This document shows positions 45,921-58,858 of a stretch of 64,000 bases of DNA, piece after piece. The stretch is from assembly GCA_022495995.1 (NCBI GenBank), contig JAFEMH010002432.1, forward strand, positions 278,448 to 342,447, given 5' to 3'. Within the stretch, counting starts at the first letter, position 1. Each line of letters starts with the position of its first letter. The notes beneath the pieces are model-generated. The model did no database searches and was not told where the DNA came from. It worked only from the letters and a program-made list of their open reading frames with translations. This stretch comes from Adenophora triphylla var. japonica (taxonomy: Eukaryota > Streptophyta > Magnoliopsida > Asterales > Campanulaceae). A program made the translations under genes and the position numbers.

Positions 45921-48630
45921 TAATATTTTAATATAATATACTAATGATAATATTCAATAAATAATAAAAGATGATATTGACAATAAAAAATTAAATATAT
46001 AAAAAGTAACATTTCAAGTTTCGTGCCCAAAAAGACACATTACAAAAGACACATAAGCAACATGATCTAATAAGTTTCATGCCCAAAATCCAAACAACAT
46101 AATGTTATAATGTTCCATCTCTCGATAACAATTCTTGTTTAACTACAACCCACAAAATGATGTAAAAATAAAAAATAGGCTCCACCATCTCATTGATTTT
46201 TCTTCATATCCATTTAGCTCACCATGTACCTACAAGTTAAAACATAGATGATTAGAACTACAACAGAAAGCAAGTAGTGTCAACTTATATGATATATATG
46301 CAGCTACCCAATTCAACATTTTTGCCAATACATGGTAAGATATGTATTAAGATTGACTACTGCCTGTATATGCTATACACTCACATGCCTAAAACCTTAT
46401 TACATGTCATGTTACGCACTTCAACAAGCACAAAACCAATCATCTGGTAATTAAAATCTGGGACATACAAAATATCATAACCATTTTACCATGTTACTGA
46501 TGAAGATAAAAAAATGAGGCAGTGTACCAACATCATCTAAAAATGTAAAAATTTAAACATTAAAAAGTATTTGGCCAGAGATCTCTTACATGGTCTCTCT
46601 TAATAAGAGAAACATCAGGAACATACAAGTCAAAAAGATGTGTTTAACTCATGTTTCATACCAAAAATAACACACCATTTTATGAGTATTATTAACCCAA
46701 GAACATAATGCAAGACCAACTTTAACCTCAAAAGCTCATGCCCATAATCAACCTTGTTCAATCCAAAACTTTTGGCCACATCATGTATCCCTAGAGGAGG
46801 AAAAACCACTCATATGTAGCTTATCAGGAAAACAGTCAAGTTGGTCCCAAAAAAAGAGTCACGATTCTTTCAGTCTTCAGATCTCCATATGTTTTCTTGT
46901 GTTTCCTTTCTTTTAGAAGATTTGATTAATATTGAATGCTGCCACACACACACACACACACACATATACTAATGGACCTGTTCCAAAGGAATGTAGAGTT
47001 AACTTGGAAGTATCGTCCGAAATGCAAATGGGAGCTCACACAAGATAAAGAATAATTTTAATTTCGCACATTTTTTTCAAACAGGAAGTAAGTGAAATAG
47101 ATACTCTTACGCAAAAATTTGTATTCCACCACTCTAAAGTCTGTTCAAAGCCAAAGTCCCACTCATTGCATGCCTGCGCCGCTGATAATCTGCTGATCAG
47201 AATAGGTTTGTAACCACCAGTAAAAAAAAGACAAGGAAAGAGAGCCCATTCTTTCAATGGGTGCCTATCCTGACATTATCACAGTCGTAAATATCTAGCT
47301 TACAAATTATCATGCACATGACACTCCATAATATGATCTGCTGACTCAGACCACCGCCTGGCCGTCAAGCCAAGAAAAGGAATGGCATGTGATACATTAA
47401 GCTCAGAAAATATTACAGAACAGGCAAACTAATAAGAAGTTTAGAACTGCAATGACAAGATTATATATATTACGAGTTGATGGAAAATATAAATGACAAG
47501 TCAAAGCATATTGCAATAGTCCATGATGATGGCTCCATCCATCTGTTCGTGCCATGTGCTTGTACTATACCGATCAATACCAAAGAGCCCATACATCATA
47601 GAAAGCTGTTCCAAGTATCACTTAAGAAGAATGACACACACCTGCATGTATGCCTAACTTCTATATGTACGACTCTCTAGCACAATGCATCATAGTGCAT
47701 CTTTCAACAAGAGTGTGTAATGGAAACTTGAAAGTATTGACTAAAAAGCAAATCCCTAGTATAACCTGATGATATTACATTGCTAAAAACCTATTGGTAA
47801 ACGGAAAATGATGAACAGTTAATATTATTAACAGTTCGTAAATTCATAACATCGTCATGCAAAGAAGAGGTTCAGTGGCTGCTCATGTCAAATCCAACCA
47901 GCATTAATTCTACATTCATTACTTTTCTTGGGGTAAAATGTGCAAGTTCAAAACCAAATTCCAGATCGAAAATTATGAATACTACATTCATTACTATTCT
48001 CAGGGTAAATGTTCATAACCAACTTCCAGATCAAAAAATGAGCACCGAATATAACTGGCCTTGCTACCAAAAAGTCCAACAATAGTTTTATCGAAAATTA
48101 TGAATAATACATTCATTACTATTCTCAAGGTAAATGTTCATAACCAACTTCCAGATCAAGAAATGAGCACCGAATATAACTGCCCTTGCTACCAAGAAGT
48201 CCAACAATAGTTTTATCGAAACAACTAAACATATCTATTGATAAAAATGAACCAACCACTTCAATTAATAAGAACTGAAATCACTAGAATTATCAACAGA
48301 TGAAATCACGTCAATAAATGAACCAACCACTTCAATTAATAAGAACTGAAATCAAGATCTAATTACCAAGATACCATCAGATCAGTAACGATAATTAGAC
48401 TGCTTTATTTAGATTTCAAAGTAACAAAAGAAAATAGGGACTGAATCATGTGATGTGAAATTTCAAACTATCAAAATGATAAATTAGGTCCAAATTGAAA
48501 CACAATTATACACACTATATGGAAATGAAAGAAAACCGATTTACTTCTCATTTTAGACCACAATCCTATTGCTTAACTCAAAATGGTAAATTAGGGCCAA
48601 ATTGTAAACAATATCAATTCTTGCTGCCAT
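45921..48630. other. Non-coding 3-prime part of the CACTA element
   Basis: No gene is supported. It contains a (CA)n tract at 46940-46965 and a perfectly placed tandem duplication of 125 bases (47966-48090 and 48091-48215, landmark TCGAAAATTATGAATA). The sequence AATGAACCAACCACTTCAAT is also repeated at about 48247 and 48317. Confidence 0.6.
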
Positions 48631-48631
48631 T

Positions 48632-50919
48632 TTATTCATTATAAACAACTAGGAGAGAAAAACAAAGTACCTGATTAACTGTCTCACTAGACTGTCCAAT
48701 TTGTTCGTTGATATGCGGTGCACTATTTGCATCCTTTGTAATCGATGGGCTCACAAAATCAGGAACAACAAGATTCATTCCGGGATTTGCTTCTCGAAGT
48801 TGATTTATAATCATAGATGTAAGACTCAGTAACAACTGTGTTTTCATATTCTCCAAGAATTCCTCGGGGATTATGAAACCTGACTTTCTATCCTTTTTCT
48901 TTAAATCAGACTTGGTCACACCTTTTCCGAAAAGTCGCAACTTGCTTTTGCTTTTAGAATCTTGTATCACTTCAAAGTATGGATCCTTTGAGTTGATACC
49001 TTCACCATGTTGAGCTGACTTGATAGCATCTATCTTTGCCTATTAATGGAATGTAAAGTCATTATCTTACTAAGTTATCAAACGTATAAAAACGTATAAT
49101 AATTCAACTCGTTAACTCACAATATTCTCTTCAATTTTCTCATTGCTGGTAAGGAATGTTTTTTAGAAGTTCTTTTCCTTGATTCCTTGTAGACCTTTGC
49201 TTGTGAAGGTGCTTGCTTATTCGGATCTGCTTGTTCCTAAAACCAAAATATCTAAAATCAGTAAGTACTCATACTAAAAAATCTTGACTTAAATAAAGAG
49301 AATTTTGAAAGTTATGTGCGAAGGTAGCCTAAAATATGTCTAGAAATGAGAAAAAGTAGTTACCAAATCTTGACATAAAATTGCATAAGATTTACGTCCC
49401 ATCGTGTGCATATCATCTAACAATGGACGATTGTCTCTATTGATCCTACTTTTTTCCTATGCGATAAAAAAAAATTACACTTAAATATAGACTTATAATT
49501 AAAAGAAATATATGAGGAAATTTTCATTCAGTACCTCATTCTTTTTACAATGCCAATAATTCAAGAGTTCCTGAAAGTGAGGTGCTGAAATAGTTTCTGG
49601 TTTGTTAGCCCATCTCAACTCATCAGTGTCATACTTGTAGAAGTGGTTCTTCTTGACTCTAGATTTGTAAGTACGCCAACTTCCATTCACGGCCTCCAAA
49701 ACATATTTCTTTCCATCTTCAGGAACCATATACTTTTCCTATTCCAATAATTAAAGTGTCACATTAATATTCCTAGCAATCATAGCATATCAAATGTATG
49801 CAAAAGATATTAAATTCTGCAACATACCAAAACATATTCCCATATCCTGTCAAGTGTTGGCAAACTTGGGAACTTTATTTAATTAAGTGGTGCAAGCTCA
49901 GGATCCTTCGCTAGAGTTCCCAAGTTCGTAAATTTTTCAACAATTTCCTTTGTAGGTCCAATTGGTTGTCCAAACGAGTTTAAAATAATCACTTGGCGCT
50001 CCTCTCTTCTACGCGCATGAACCTCTGTAAGCTTTGTTGGCCCTCGATGCTTCTTCTTTTTAGCTGCTATTTTAGTTCAAAAATTTATTTAGTATGCCAA
50101 CAAGCTAAAAAATATTAATTGAAACAAACATGAATATAAGTACTAACTTATACCTTCCTTTTCGTTAGCTGCTTAGGCATCAATTTCCATCTCAAAATTA
50201 GGGTCATTTTCAACATCATTGTCATTATCATTCGATTGTAAGTCATCATCATAATGATCTCTTATCGGTGTTACGGCCATTTCATTGTTTCCTGATTGAT
50301 TTTTCCGTAGCTCAAGATATGCTGACATAGAACCTGGAGAACAATACGACATTTTCTTTTGCTGCTTTTGCACCACATGATCATGTTGCTCTTTGTCAAG
50401 GATAGAAATGTTGAAAGGTGGTTGATTCTTGGGATTAGAGAGATCTTGCGCCTTTCGGACATCACTAGTTAAGATATTATCTCGGATTGGATCAACTTTA
50501 CGAGGACTGAAGCTTGGGTACTTCCTCCTCAAAAAGTCCCCCATAGTTTGTGGCTTAAATTATGAAAAAAAAATGATTGTATTTGTAAATGAACAAAGTA
50601 GATGTGATTGTATTTTAGGGAAAGAGTGTTTAAATAATCCCCTTACCATGTTTATCGTGGTTTCATCTTCATTACCGTCTCCATCATATTCAGGTGTTGA
50701 ATCATCATCACTTTCATCCATCAGTACATTGCACTTTCCACTTGTAAAATCCAAATTATGAGTTTTTTGTTGCAATATCATGTTAGCCAAGGATCCTTCA
50801 CCATGTTGAGCATTCATTATTTCAGCATTCCTTTTTAACTTTTCCATTCGTTGTCGTTCATATGCTGAAATCTTACTTTGTACTGCAGGAGCTTTGAACT
50901 TATTACCCTTCGTCTGCAA
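48632..50919 (-). pseudogene. CACTA second gene with plant transposase (Ptta/En/Spm) domain
   Basis: Minus-strand exons appear in the order expected of the TnpA-like protein that binds the subterminal repeats. An N-terminal segment has YERQRMEKLKRNAEIMNA (50919-50640). A linker with an acidic tail spans 50544-50173. A basic stretch at 50070-49870 has EVHARRREERQVIILNSFGQ then PIGPTKEI. The domain core is at 49740-49560 with YVLEAVNGSWRTYKSRVKKN and HFQELLNYW. The last piece, 48970-48632, ends the protein. Introns are likely between them. A stop at about 49882 lies in the conserved APLN-IKFP part and suggests decay, although wrong exon borders cannot be excluded. Confidence 0.75.
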
Positions 50920-51014
50920 ATACCAAAAGAAAGAGAAGCATATGACAAGTCAATATGTGATCTCATATGAATTGAATGAAAATGCAAAAATGAAGTTATA
51001 ACATGAGTCAAAAA

Positions 51015-51663
51015 TCATATACACAATTTAATACCATCGGAAAATTCTCTAGGTGGAATTTGAACAGCATATTGCCAACCCTCTTTATTTAATTTTTCTA
51101 CAAAAAATACTTGATGTGCCTGAGATGCCAAGATAAATGGTTCTCCTTCATAAATAGTCTTATTCATATTAACCATAATAAGCTCATCCTCATCTTTTTC
51201 AGAGTGAAACCACACACATTTAAACAAGACAACACTAAAATAACCATGATAAGATATCTCAATGATGTCTTGTATTGAACCGTAGTAATTGACATCTCCC
51301 ACAATAGAATTTTTATCTTTAGAACTCACGAAACTAAGTGTTACAGCTGTGAGAGTGACTCCATTGTTTTGAGTTACACACTTTGCGTCGCGCTTCATGG
51401 TATGAAACCTATAACCATTGATAGATTACCCTGTATACTTTTTAGCAACATAAGATGGTCCTTTCAATAACCATACGATATGGTCCGGAATTATGTCTTG
51501 ACCTTCTTGATATTTCAAATCAACTCTCTCCCTTGATAGGACGTCCTATCTTAGGAAAAAATGACTGTGAGACACTGCACTTATTAGCATCACGTGAGGA
51601 TACCTTTAGTCGTTTTACATGTCTACCAATGAAGATAACACGTTCTTTAGCTAGATATCCTTC
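51015..51663 (-). pseudogene. CACTA transposase (TNP2-type) C-terminal fragment
   Basis: Reading leftward from 51663, EGYLAKERVIFI is typical of the end of the domain that follows the TNP2 core, with stops soon after. GPSYVAKKY, a stop at about 51428, then NGYRFHT and the open frame 51398-51015 form the domain DUF4216: TQNNGVTLTAVTLSFV, YYGSIQDIIEISYHG, VVLFKCVWFHS, FILASQAHQVFFVEKL. The catalytic core is absent from the window because an LTR begins exactly at 51664. Confidence 0.82.
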
Positions 51664-52685
51664 TGTGAGTACCCCAATCTAACTCGCGACCCTTCATAAG
51701 TGCCTTTTAATATAATAAAAGTGCACTAGGGGCATTTTAGTACATTTGCATCTCATTCCCAGACTTTCGAGGGCTTTTCGTAAGTTTCTTGGGCTGGAAG
51801 GACCTATGGGGTATTATTCAGTTTGGACTTATTGGGAATTAACTCAGGAAGGGTCCAGAACCGCCACCTTGCATGTTTCTAGAAGGAAAGCGGTTATGCC
51901 TTGTCCTGTCGTGCGACATATCGAGCCACGAGAAAGCGTCTCGTTGCATCGTGCGACACAATCAACCACCTCCATCTGCAGCTATAAATAGAGGCTTGCT
52001 CCTCTCATTTCAGGAGCTCTTCGCCCACTTAGCGTCACGCTGCCAAAATCATCCCAGAAGCTCGTCTCTCTCCTCATACACACACAAACACACACCAATT
52101 CTCTCACAATCCTCTCTCTCTCTCTCATCCAAATCTCACTATCTCTCATATCAATTCAACACACACTTCACACACACACTTGAAGATCCAGAGCTACTCA
52201 TAATCTGAGATTTCGAATATCTTTCTGAAGCTGAATTGAAGGTCTCCACACCTAACTTGGTGTAGAGATTGAGGTCTACAAGGGTAACGTCCTAATTCTC
52301 CTTCTCTCTATCTATTTTCATCACCTATTGATATTGCCACACTTAGTCTGCAGTTTGGTTGATTGAATATGCCATGGTCTGACTAGTGAATATTCTGATT
52401 ATGCATCTATTCTCATGATAATGCATGCCTTTGGTTATTAATGACATGTTTGTTGCTTGAATGCTAAGGTGAGTGTGGATCATTCCATATCCACACTCAT
52501 CCGAATATCGATCTCTATGAGGTCTCTGTGAACTATTTCCATTCTCTGATAACATTCAATTGTCCATTTCCATTCTCTGTAATCAGCTTTGTAAACCTCT
52601 GCAGTTTGGCTTGTTCTGTCACGCGACACACTTTGCCATACTTGGTCCTGTGTCGTGTGACACACATAGCCACCTTGCAGTTGGT
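51664..52685 (+). repeat. First part of the interrupted 5-prime LTR
   Basis: It contains TGTCGTGCGACA at 51907-51918 and ATCGTGCGACAC at about 51949-51960, just upstream of TATAAATA. Two further near-palindromes lie at 52617-52628 and 52651-52662. The sequence downstream of the TATA box is CT- and CA-rich. Confidence 0.75.
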
Positions 52686-54244
52686 TGATAAGTGACTATT
52701 ATATAGTCATTTATCCTTAGATTTATATACTTTTTATTGCATAAAACATCATTTCTCATTTCATTTCATATACTTTTTAGTTCCTTTTCCATATTTTCTA
52801 GATTTTACGCTTTTGGTATATTTCTTGCATTTAAAGACAGGTTTTAGGTTCATTTTTTATCAAAAGGATACTTGGACACTTCAAGGCAAAAGACATGGAA
52901 GAGCACCAACCAAATCAAGCACACAAAGCTAAATTTCAGAAGGAGCGGCCGTGCAGCCAAGATGGAGCGGCCGTGCACTTGGCCTTTTTCAGGCCATTTG
53001 TGGCCCTAAAATATAGAGTGGTCGTGTCTTGAAGAGGGAGCGGCCGTGTCATTATATGGAGCGGCCGTGCAGCTTGGACAGGAGCGGCCGTGCGAAGTGT
53101 CAAGACTTAAATTCAAATCTGGCGCCAAGGGTCACACGGCCGTGCAACTTCCTTGACGCGGCCGTGCAAAACGCGACTGCAGACGTAAAGGCACCTTTTG
53201 ATTGCACCCGATTGAAGAGTCTCCTCCTTTTTATAAATAGGACCCTAGTGATCAGTCTTAGACACGAATTTTTGAGAGAGAAATTACTGATATTACATAG
53301 ATAGAAAACATTTGTGACAACAATTGTCCAAGGGAGTTTGAAGATCAAAGTTATTTGTTCTTGGAATCACTTTGGAGGAAAAGCAATAAAAGTGAAGCAT
53401 TATTCTCAGCAATCGTCTTCTTTATTCATAAGTCTTTCTTACTCAATCTTTATTTCTATTTTTATGTTATCAATGGCTTGTGAGTAATCCCCCATATTCT
53501 TGGGGTTGGAAACTAAAAAGCATGCTTATTCATCATTTAAAAACGTTTAGTCTCGTCTTCTTTCTTCATCTAAAACAATCTCTTTATATTATTCTCTAAA
53601 TGCCTTACATTTTGGAGATATCCAATTTGTATGATTCAGTCAATTGAGAGAAGTACCTAGCGGAGAATCTCGATTGACGAAACCATATAAAGAAACTAGG
53701 TTCATTGATCACGAGAGTAGTTCAATGGCCTAGGGATGTTCCTTTAATGGAAAGTATGTTGACTTCCGTCCTTAATGGATTCTTACTAATTATGGTCAGC
53801 TAGAGATAGTTGAACGCCCGTTTGTGACAGGGCGGGAACAACGTAAACGGAAATCTCAAACAGTTAGGACATAATTAGTGAAGAATACAAACGCTATTGT
53901 CTTAGCCCGAAGTAGCGTAGGCTTAACATACCTTCCTTGCTTTTTATGAAAACCTTTTATTTCTAAGATAATGACAATTTGATGAATAAGATTATGTGTA
54001 TGATTTCCAATCCCGAGAATGCTTCATTTTATAAGATTTCAATTAAAGTATTTTCTGTTTATGCTCTCTCTATTATTCTAAAACAAGTTTTATCTACCCC
54101 CAATCTTTTCTATATTTTCTAAAAGACAAAAATATCCCCTAAGTAAACCCTGTCTCTGTGGGATCGACCCGTACTTGCACCCGCTATATTACAATAGCCC
54201 GTGCGCTTGCGGAATTAAATAAACCGTTAGGTTTCGACCGAACA
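52686..54244 (+). repeat. 5-prime LTR of the Athila-like element
   Basis: It begins TGATAAGTGAC and ends ACCGAACA. Seven or eight GAGCGGCCGTGC / CACGGCCGTGC words lie at 52941-53169, followed about 60 bases later by the TATA box TATAAATA (53232-53239). Confidence 0.93.
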
Positions 54245-54250
54245 AGTTTT

Positions 54251-54268
54251 TGGCGCCGTTGCCGGGGA
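54251..54268 (+). other. Primer-binding site (tRNA-Asp type)
   Basis: TGGCGCCGTTGCCGGGGA is complementary to the 3-prime end of plant tRNA-Asp, the primer used by Athila elements. Confidence 0.85.
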
Positions 54269-54398
54269 CAACGGTTTACTTTTTATTTTTGTCTTTACTA
54301 CAAAATTTTTAGTTTTTATTTTATTTTTGCTATTTTGCTTTCTCGTCCTGTAATCTGTTACGTTTAATTTTTCTTCAAGTGTTTTTCTTGTAGTTTAT

Positions 54399-56149
54399 GA
54401 AACGGTCTCAGACATTCGTTGACAACTTTGATCCGAACCCGAAAGAAGCTTTCACGAAAGATTAAGGAAATTCAGAGACACTTTGAAAAAACACATGGAC
54501 GGAGAACCGCAAACACCTGCTAGGACCCTACGGGACTTTGTTAACCCAAGTACCCCGGGAACTAGATCCCCGATTGTTGTGCCGAATGCCGGAGCGGCAA
54601 ACTTCGAGATAAAGCCGCAATTATTGCACATGGTTATGAATAACCAATACAATGCACCGCCTTCGAAGATCCCCATCTACACATCCAAACATTCCTTGAA
54701 TATTGTGATACCACACGTATTCAAGGTGTTACGGTGGAAGCAATCCGAATGCGCCTTTTTCCTTTCTCTCTTAAGGATAAGGCGAACAATGGTTGAATTC
54801 GGTCCCCGAATTCATTAACAACATGGGACCAAATTCAAGAAGCATTCCTTGGTCGATTTTTCCCACCAAGCAAGATCGCAGATACGAACAAAGATCACTA
54901 ACTTCCGTCAAACGTATAGTGAAACTTTGTATGACGCATGGGAACGGTTCAAGGAACTTCTCAGAATGTGCCCCCACCACGAGCTTGAAAAGTGGTTGAT
55001 TGTTCACACCTTCTACAACGGTCTCATTTTCAAAACAAGAGAGACCATTGATGCCGCTGCGGGAGGAGCATTGATGAACAAAGGAGTCGATGAGGCATAC
55101 AACCTTATCGAAAACATTGCATTGAACCATTACCAATGGTCAAGCGAGAGGGAGCAGCAACAAGGTACGCCCGGTAAATATAATGTTGATGCAGTTACTC
55201 TTCTCTCCTCTAAAGTTGACATGCTTTTGAAAAAGTTTGAAAATCTTAATGTCAATCCCATTGCTAGTGTAAATGTGTTATGCGAACTATGTGGGTCTAA
55301 CTCACATAGTACGGATAACTGCGAGTTACTTGACGTTACTTCTAACGATCAAGTGAACTTCGTTAATTCTTTTGGGCAAAAAGGAGGGATGTATTCTAAT
55401 ACATACAATCCCGAGTGGAGGAATCACCCCAATTTTCCTATAAGAATAGCAACGTTCTTAACCCGCAACCATCTACACAACCCCCGGGATTTGCACCTAA
55501 GAATTTCAACAACAATGCAAGTACCTTCCCCCCTAAATCTAAATTGGATCTTATAATGGATTTTGTAGTGGAGAATAAAAATTCCCAAGAAAAGATCAAT
55601 AATGAATTTAGGGAATGTTTTAAACTACTTAATGCTAGGTTTGATAACTTGGCAGCGCATAATAAGATGCTAGAAACCCAACAAGCTCAACAGGCTACCC
55701 CATTGAATAGAACACAAGGGAGTCTTCCCGGTCAACCTCAAAGGCCAAATGAGCAAGTTAATGTGGTAAAAACTAGGGATGAGCAAGAAAAGATAAATGA
55801 ATGCCCTATAAATAATCATAGTCCAATCCCTCCGATGATTGAGACTAGTTTGGGGACGGAATCCCCTAAAAAAGAAGGCAAGGATTATGATGAATTCCTT
55901 GATAACCTAGATGCCATTAATGTTAACATTCCTTATTTTAGAAAAGATGAAGATATGCCTTTAGCCGTTAAACCTTTGAAAAAATTAATTTTTGAAAAAG
56001 AAAGGCTAGAAGAAAATAAGAATGTTATGCTAGCGGAGGAAGTAAGCGCTGTTTTGCAAAATAAAGACCCTCCGAAATTAAAGGATCCAGGTACATTCAC
56101 CATTCCTTGTCAGGTTGGCAGAATAAACATAGATAACGCCTGTCCTTGA
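54399..56149 (+). pseudogene. gag: Athila-like gag, frameshifted
   Basis: An Athila gag is legible across three frames. NFEIKPQLLHMVMNNQYN lies at 54600, a central capsid part at 54700-54900 is split by two frame changes, and then WERFKELLRMCPHHELEK and TIDAAAGGALMNKGVDEAYN lie at 54945-55120. A zinc-knuckle-like CELCGSNSHSTDNC follows at about 55285. Another frame change near 55430 leads to PQPSTQPPGFAPKNFNN and a spacer ending near 56149. Gag would assemble the particle. At least three breaks make this copy inactive. Confidence 0.85.
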
Positions 56150-56914
56150 CTTAGGAGCGAGCGTTAGTATAATGCCATTATCGGTTAGCGAGAAGCTTGG
56201 TATAGGGGAACTCAAACCCACAACCATAACTCTCCAATCGCGTAATCGATCCGTTCAATACCCCGTTGGTATTATGGAAAACTTGCCTTGTCGAGTAGGG
56301 AATTTAATCATCCCTGTCGACTTTGTTATCTTGGATATGGCGGAAGACAATTATATTCCCGTCATTCTAGGAAGGCCATTTCTTGCCACTGCGGGGGCAC
56401 TTATAGATGTGAAAATGGCACATTTTCCCTAAATATAGGGAAAGAAAGGGTCGACTTAGTATGCATAGGCGTTCTCGAAGACCCCTATCTCGAGGCCTAT
56501 ACACCTAGTGAAGAAAATTGGACCCCAAATGAAGAGACCTACACCCCTAGCGAAGAAAATTGGATTCCAAGTGAAGAAGATTTAATGGGTGAGGAACCGA
56601 AATCAAAGGAAGGAATAAAAAATGATCCCATAAAAATTGAACCTTTGATTTGCAATGATGTTATAGATATTTCTGCATGTCCCGAAGCTAACAATGCAGT
56701 GAAAAAGTCAAAAAGAACAAAGAAGGAGGTCACTTCGAATTTCCGAAAGTGCAAAGACTATAGGTCGCTTGTTCTACCCAAGAAATCGGGATGGAAGAAA
56801 TGTCTACCGCAGAAGATACTCATTACCCCGGAAGGGTTGCAATGGCAAGTTGTCAGTGACAAAAGACCAACCAAATATCATGCATCTCCTACTACCGGGA
56901 AGGGGTCAAGCTAA
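56140..56914 (+). pseudogene. Athila-like aspartic protease and acidic tail
   Basis: The protease motif, a Leu-Gly-Ala-Ser variant after a catalytic Asp (DLGAS) at about 56150, is followed by MPLSVSEKLGIGELKPTT, NLIIPVDFVILDM and VILGRPFLATAGALIDV. A frame change at about 56430 leads to a tail with three YTPSEENW-like repeats and a basic stretch, ending at 56914. No reverse transcriptase follows, which marks the deletion point. Confidence 0.82.
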
Positions 56915-57068
56915 GGACCTAAAACAAGCATCATCGGGATGGTAACCGATGGATTAATTTTTTGCTTTATTTTTTCTTTTATTTTAGTTTTTATTATATT
57001 TGTGCTAACCTTGTTTTGTAGGTGTAAAAGAGAAAAAGAAAAAGATTTAAAAATGGTGAAATTCGTTA

Positions 57069-57180
57069 GCACGGCCGTGCATTACACTTGGAGCGGCCGT
57101 GCGCCTATATCGAGTCGAACGGGTTAACTCAAGCAAAAGGGAGCGGCCGTGCAAGTCCCTTGACACGGCCGTGCAAAACG
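57069..57180 (+). promoter_or_regulatory. Internal copy of the LTR CGGCCG motif cluster
   Basis: Four GCGGCCGTGC / CACGGCCGTGC words occur here. The end of the block (GTGCAAGTCCCTTGACAC then GGCCGTGCAAAACG) closely matches the end of the LTR cluster (CTTCCTTGACGCGG then CCGTGCAAAACG). It lies about 500 bases upstream of the third ORF. Confidence 0.65.
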
Positions 57181-57599
57181 TCTGGGGAGTTGCGTCGTTT
57201 CAATCAAAAAGACGCACCCTTCTCCCTCCTCCCTCATTCACTTCATCTCCTTCACTCTTCACTCTATACCTCCGCCTCACCCACCTTAAATACCCATCTT
57301 TCTACCATTCTAAACCACATTACAACCCTCAATCATCCTCAAATCCACCACTCAACCATTTCTCCCCCACCAAAATCAGTCCAAAAACCCTCCTAAAACC
57401 CCAATTCCAAAAATACCAAAACCCTTCACCCATTTCAAAAAAAAAATTCGAAGGGATTACTCAAGATTAAGGTTAAGGAGGAGGCTCTTGGACATTTCAA
57501 AGTAATGGGCATCAAAGATTTCGGGTTTATTCAAGAATTTCTTCGGGTAAGAACTCCTTCACCTCTCTTTGTCTTTCAATTTTTCTGGGTTTTGAGATA

Positions 57600-58858
57600 A
57601 TTTCTACCAAAGGGAAAGGGAAGGCTACAGAGAGAGTAACAAAGAAGTCTCGAAAAGAGCAAGGCTCTTCCTCTAACCTTAATCCTACTCTCAATACTTT
57701 GGGGATTGATTTTAGAACTCCAAGGGAGACGGCACATTTTGTTGCCTTGAGTTCTAAAAGGATTAGGCCAACTCAATTTCCTGATAGGCTTGCCCTGAGA
57801 GCATTAGGAATTTATGGGGACGCTCTTACTCTTTATATGGGAATGAGATCCGATGGCTTCCTTCAGAAGCATGAGAAAACCTATGAGGTCCTTACTTTAG
57901 AATTTCTGAGTACATTAAAAATAAAAATAGTGGAGGAAACTTGTAGATTAACAGAAAGGGTTTTTAATCAATTCCATTTGGACTTTCGCCTTGGAGGAAG
58001 AGAGCTTCATTTGACCTGGGCCGAGATTAGTAGAATTTTGGGGTTATCTTTCCAAACGGAGTCTTTTCCCGACATGCCCATTGAATACAATGAGACTATT
58101 TTTGGAACCAAATTACCGGCCTTCCATCCTATACATCCCGAAGTGCCAAAGCTTCTTCTATCATTCACCCATCCCTCCGCCTCATACATAGGATGTTCGC
58201 TTGTACCATCTTTGCTAGGGAGGATAAGGGAACCGTGAATAGAAAGGAGTTGTTTGTTTTATGGTGTTTTGTTTGGGAGCGAAGAAGGATAAATCTTTGC
58301 AATTTCTTCTTTGAGTTGATTGGTGACATTGTTTCTCCCACCTTTAATGGAGAAATTCATATGGGAGGAATTGTTACTCTATTTGCCAAGCACTTCAATT
58401 TTGAGATTCCAAATGAATGGGTTGAGGTGAGAGGGTCAACAAAACTGGATATTCCAACCCTTCGAACTATGCAACTCATTTCGGTAAGGGGGAATAATGA
58501 GTATAATTGGTTAGTAGGAGCGGATAAAACACCCTACATTGTACTCCCAAGCAATAATCTCCCCACCATCCGGATAAGAGAGCCCGAGACTTGGATATTC
58601 CCAAATGCCATTGGAGGAGAAGGCCAAGAAGAAGGAGAAGAAGAAGAGATTCAAGCCCCATTGCCACCCGACTTCTACCAAAGGTTCGATCAAATGTTTG
58701 CCCAACAAGGTCAACTACTTGAGCAAAACGCTCAAATCCTTCAACAACTCGGCCAAATGGATGGTCGTATTCAATATGCTCAAGGAAGGATTGACGACAT
58801 TTACAACTATGGGGCAAACTATTGGGACAACTTTCCACCACCACCACCACCATTTTAG
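57600..58858 (+). pseudogene. Athila third ORF (ATHILA ORF family), one frameshift
   Basis: The protein starts near 57600-57700 and reads FRTPRETAHFVALSSKRIRP, DRLALRALGIYGDALTLYMG, TYEVLTLEFLSTLKIKIVEE and RELHLTWAEISRILGLSFQT, matching the plant ATHILA ORF family, long annotated as an accessory or env-like product of Athila elements. A frame change near 58190 connects it to FAREDKGTVNRKELFVLWCF and a C-terminal half ending with a Glu-rich stretch, a Gln-rich coiled coil (QQGQLLEQNAQILQQLGQMD) and six prolines. It is the best-preserved coding part of this element. No membrane segment or signal peptide is obvious. The function is unknown. Confidence 0.75.

Larger units (their letters stand above)
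45479..51663 (-). mobile_element. CACTA (En/Spm) transposon, interrupted at its transposase end
   Basis: The left terminus CACTACTATATTT at 45479 is followed by a subterminal array of AATGCAACG words. The coding region is antisense: an En/Spm-type transposase C-terminus (51640-51015) and a second gene with a plant Ptta/En/Spm domain (50919-48632). At 51664 the transposase coding sequence stops abruptly at the start of an LTR. The rest of the element should therefore lie beyond the LTR retrotransposon, outside this window. Confidence 0.82.

Noticed and set aside
47966..48215. CRISPR-like array from the repeated units
   Set aside because: There are only two long adjacent units without spacers, in a plant transposon.
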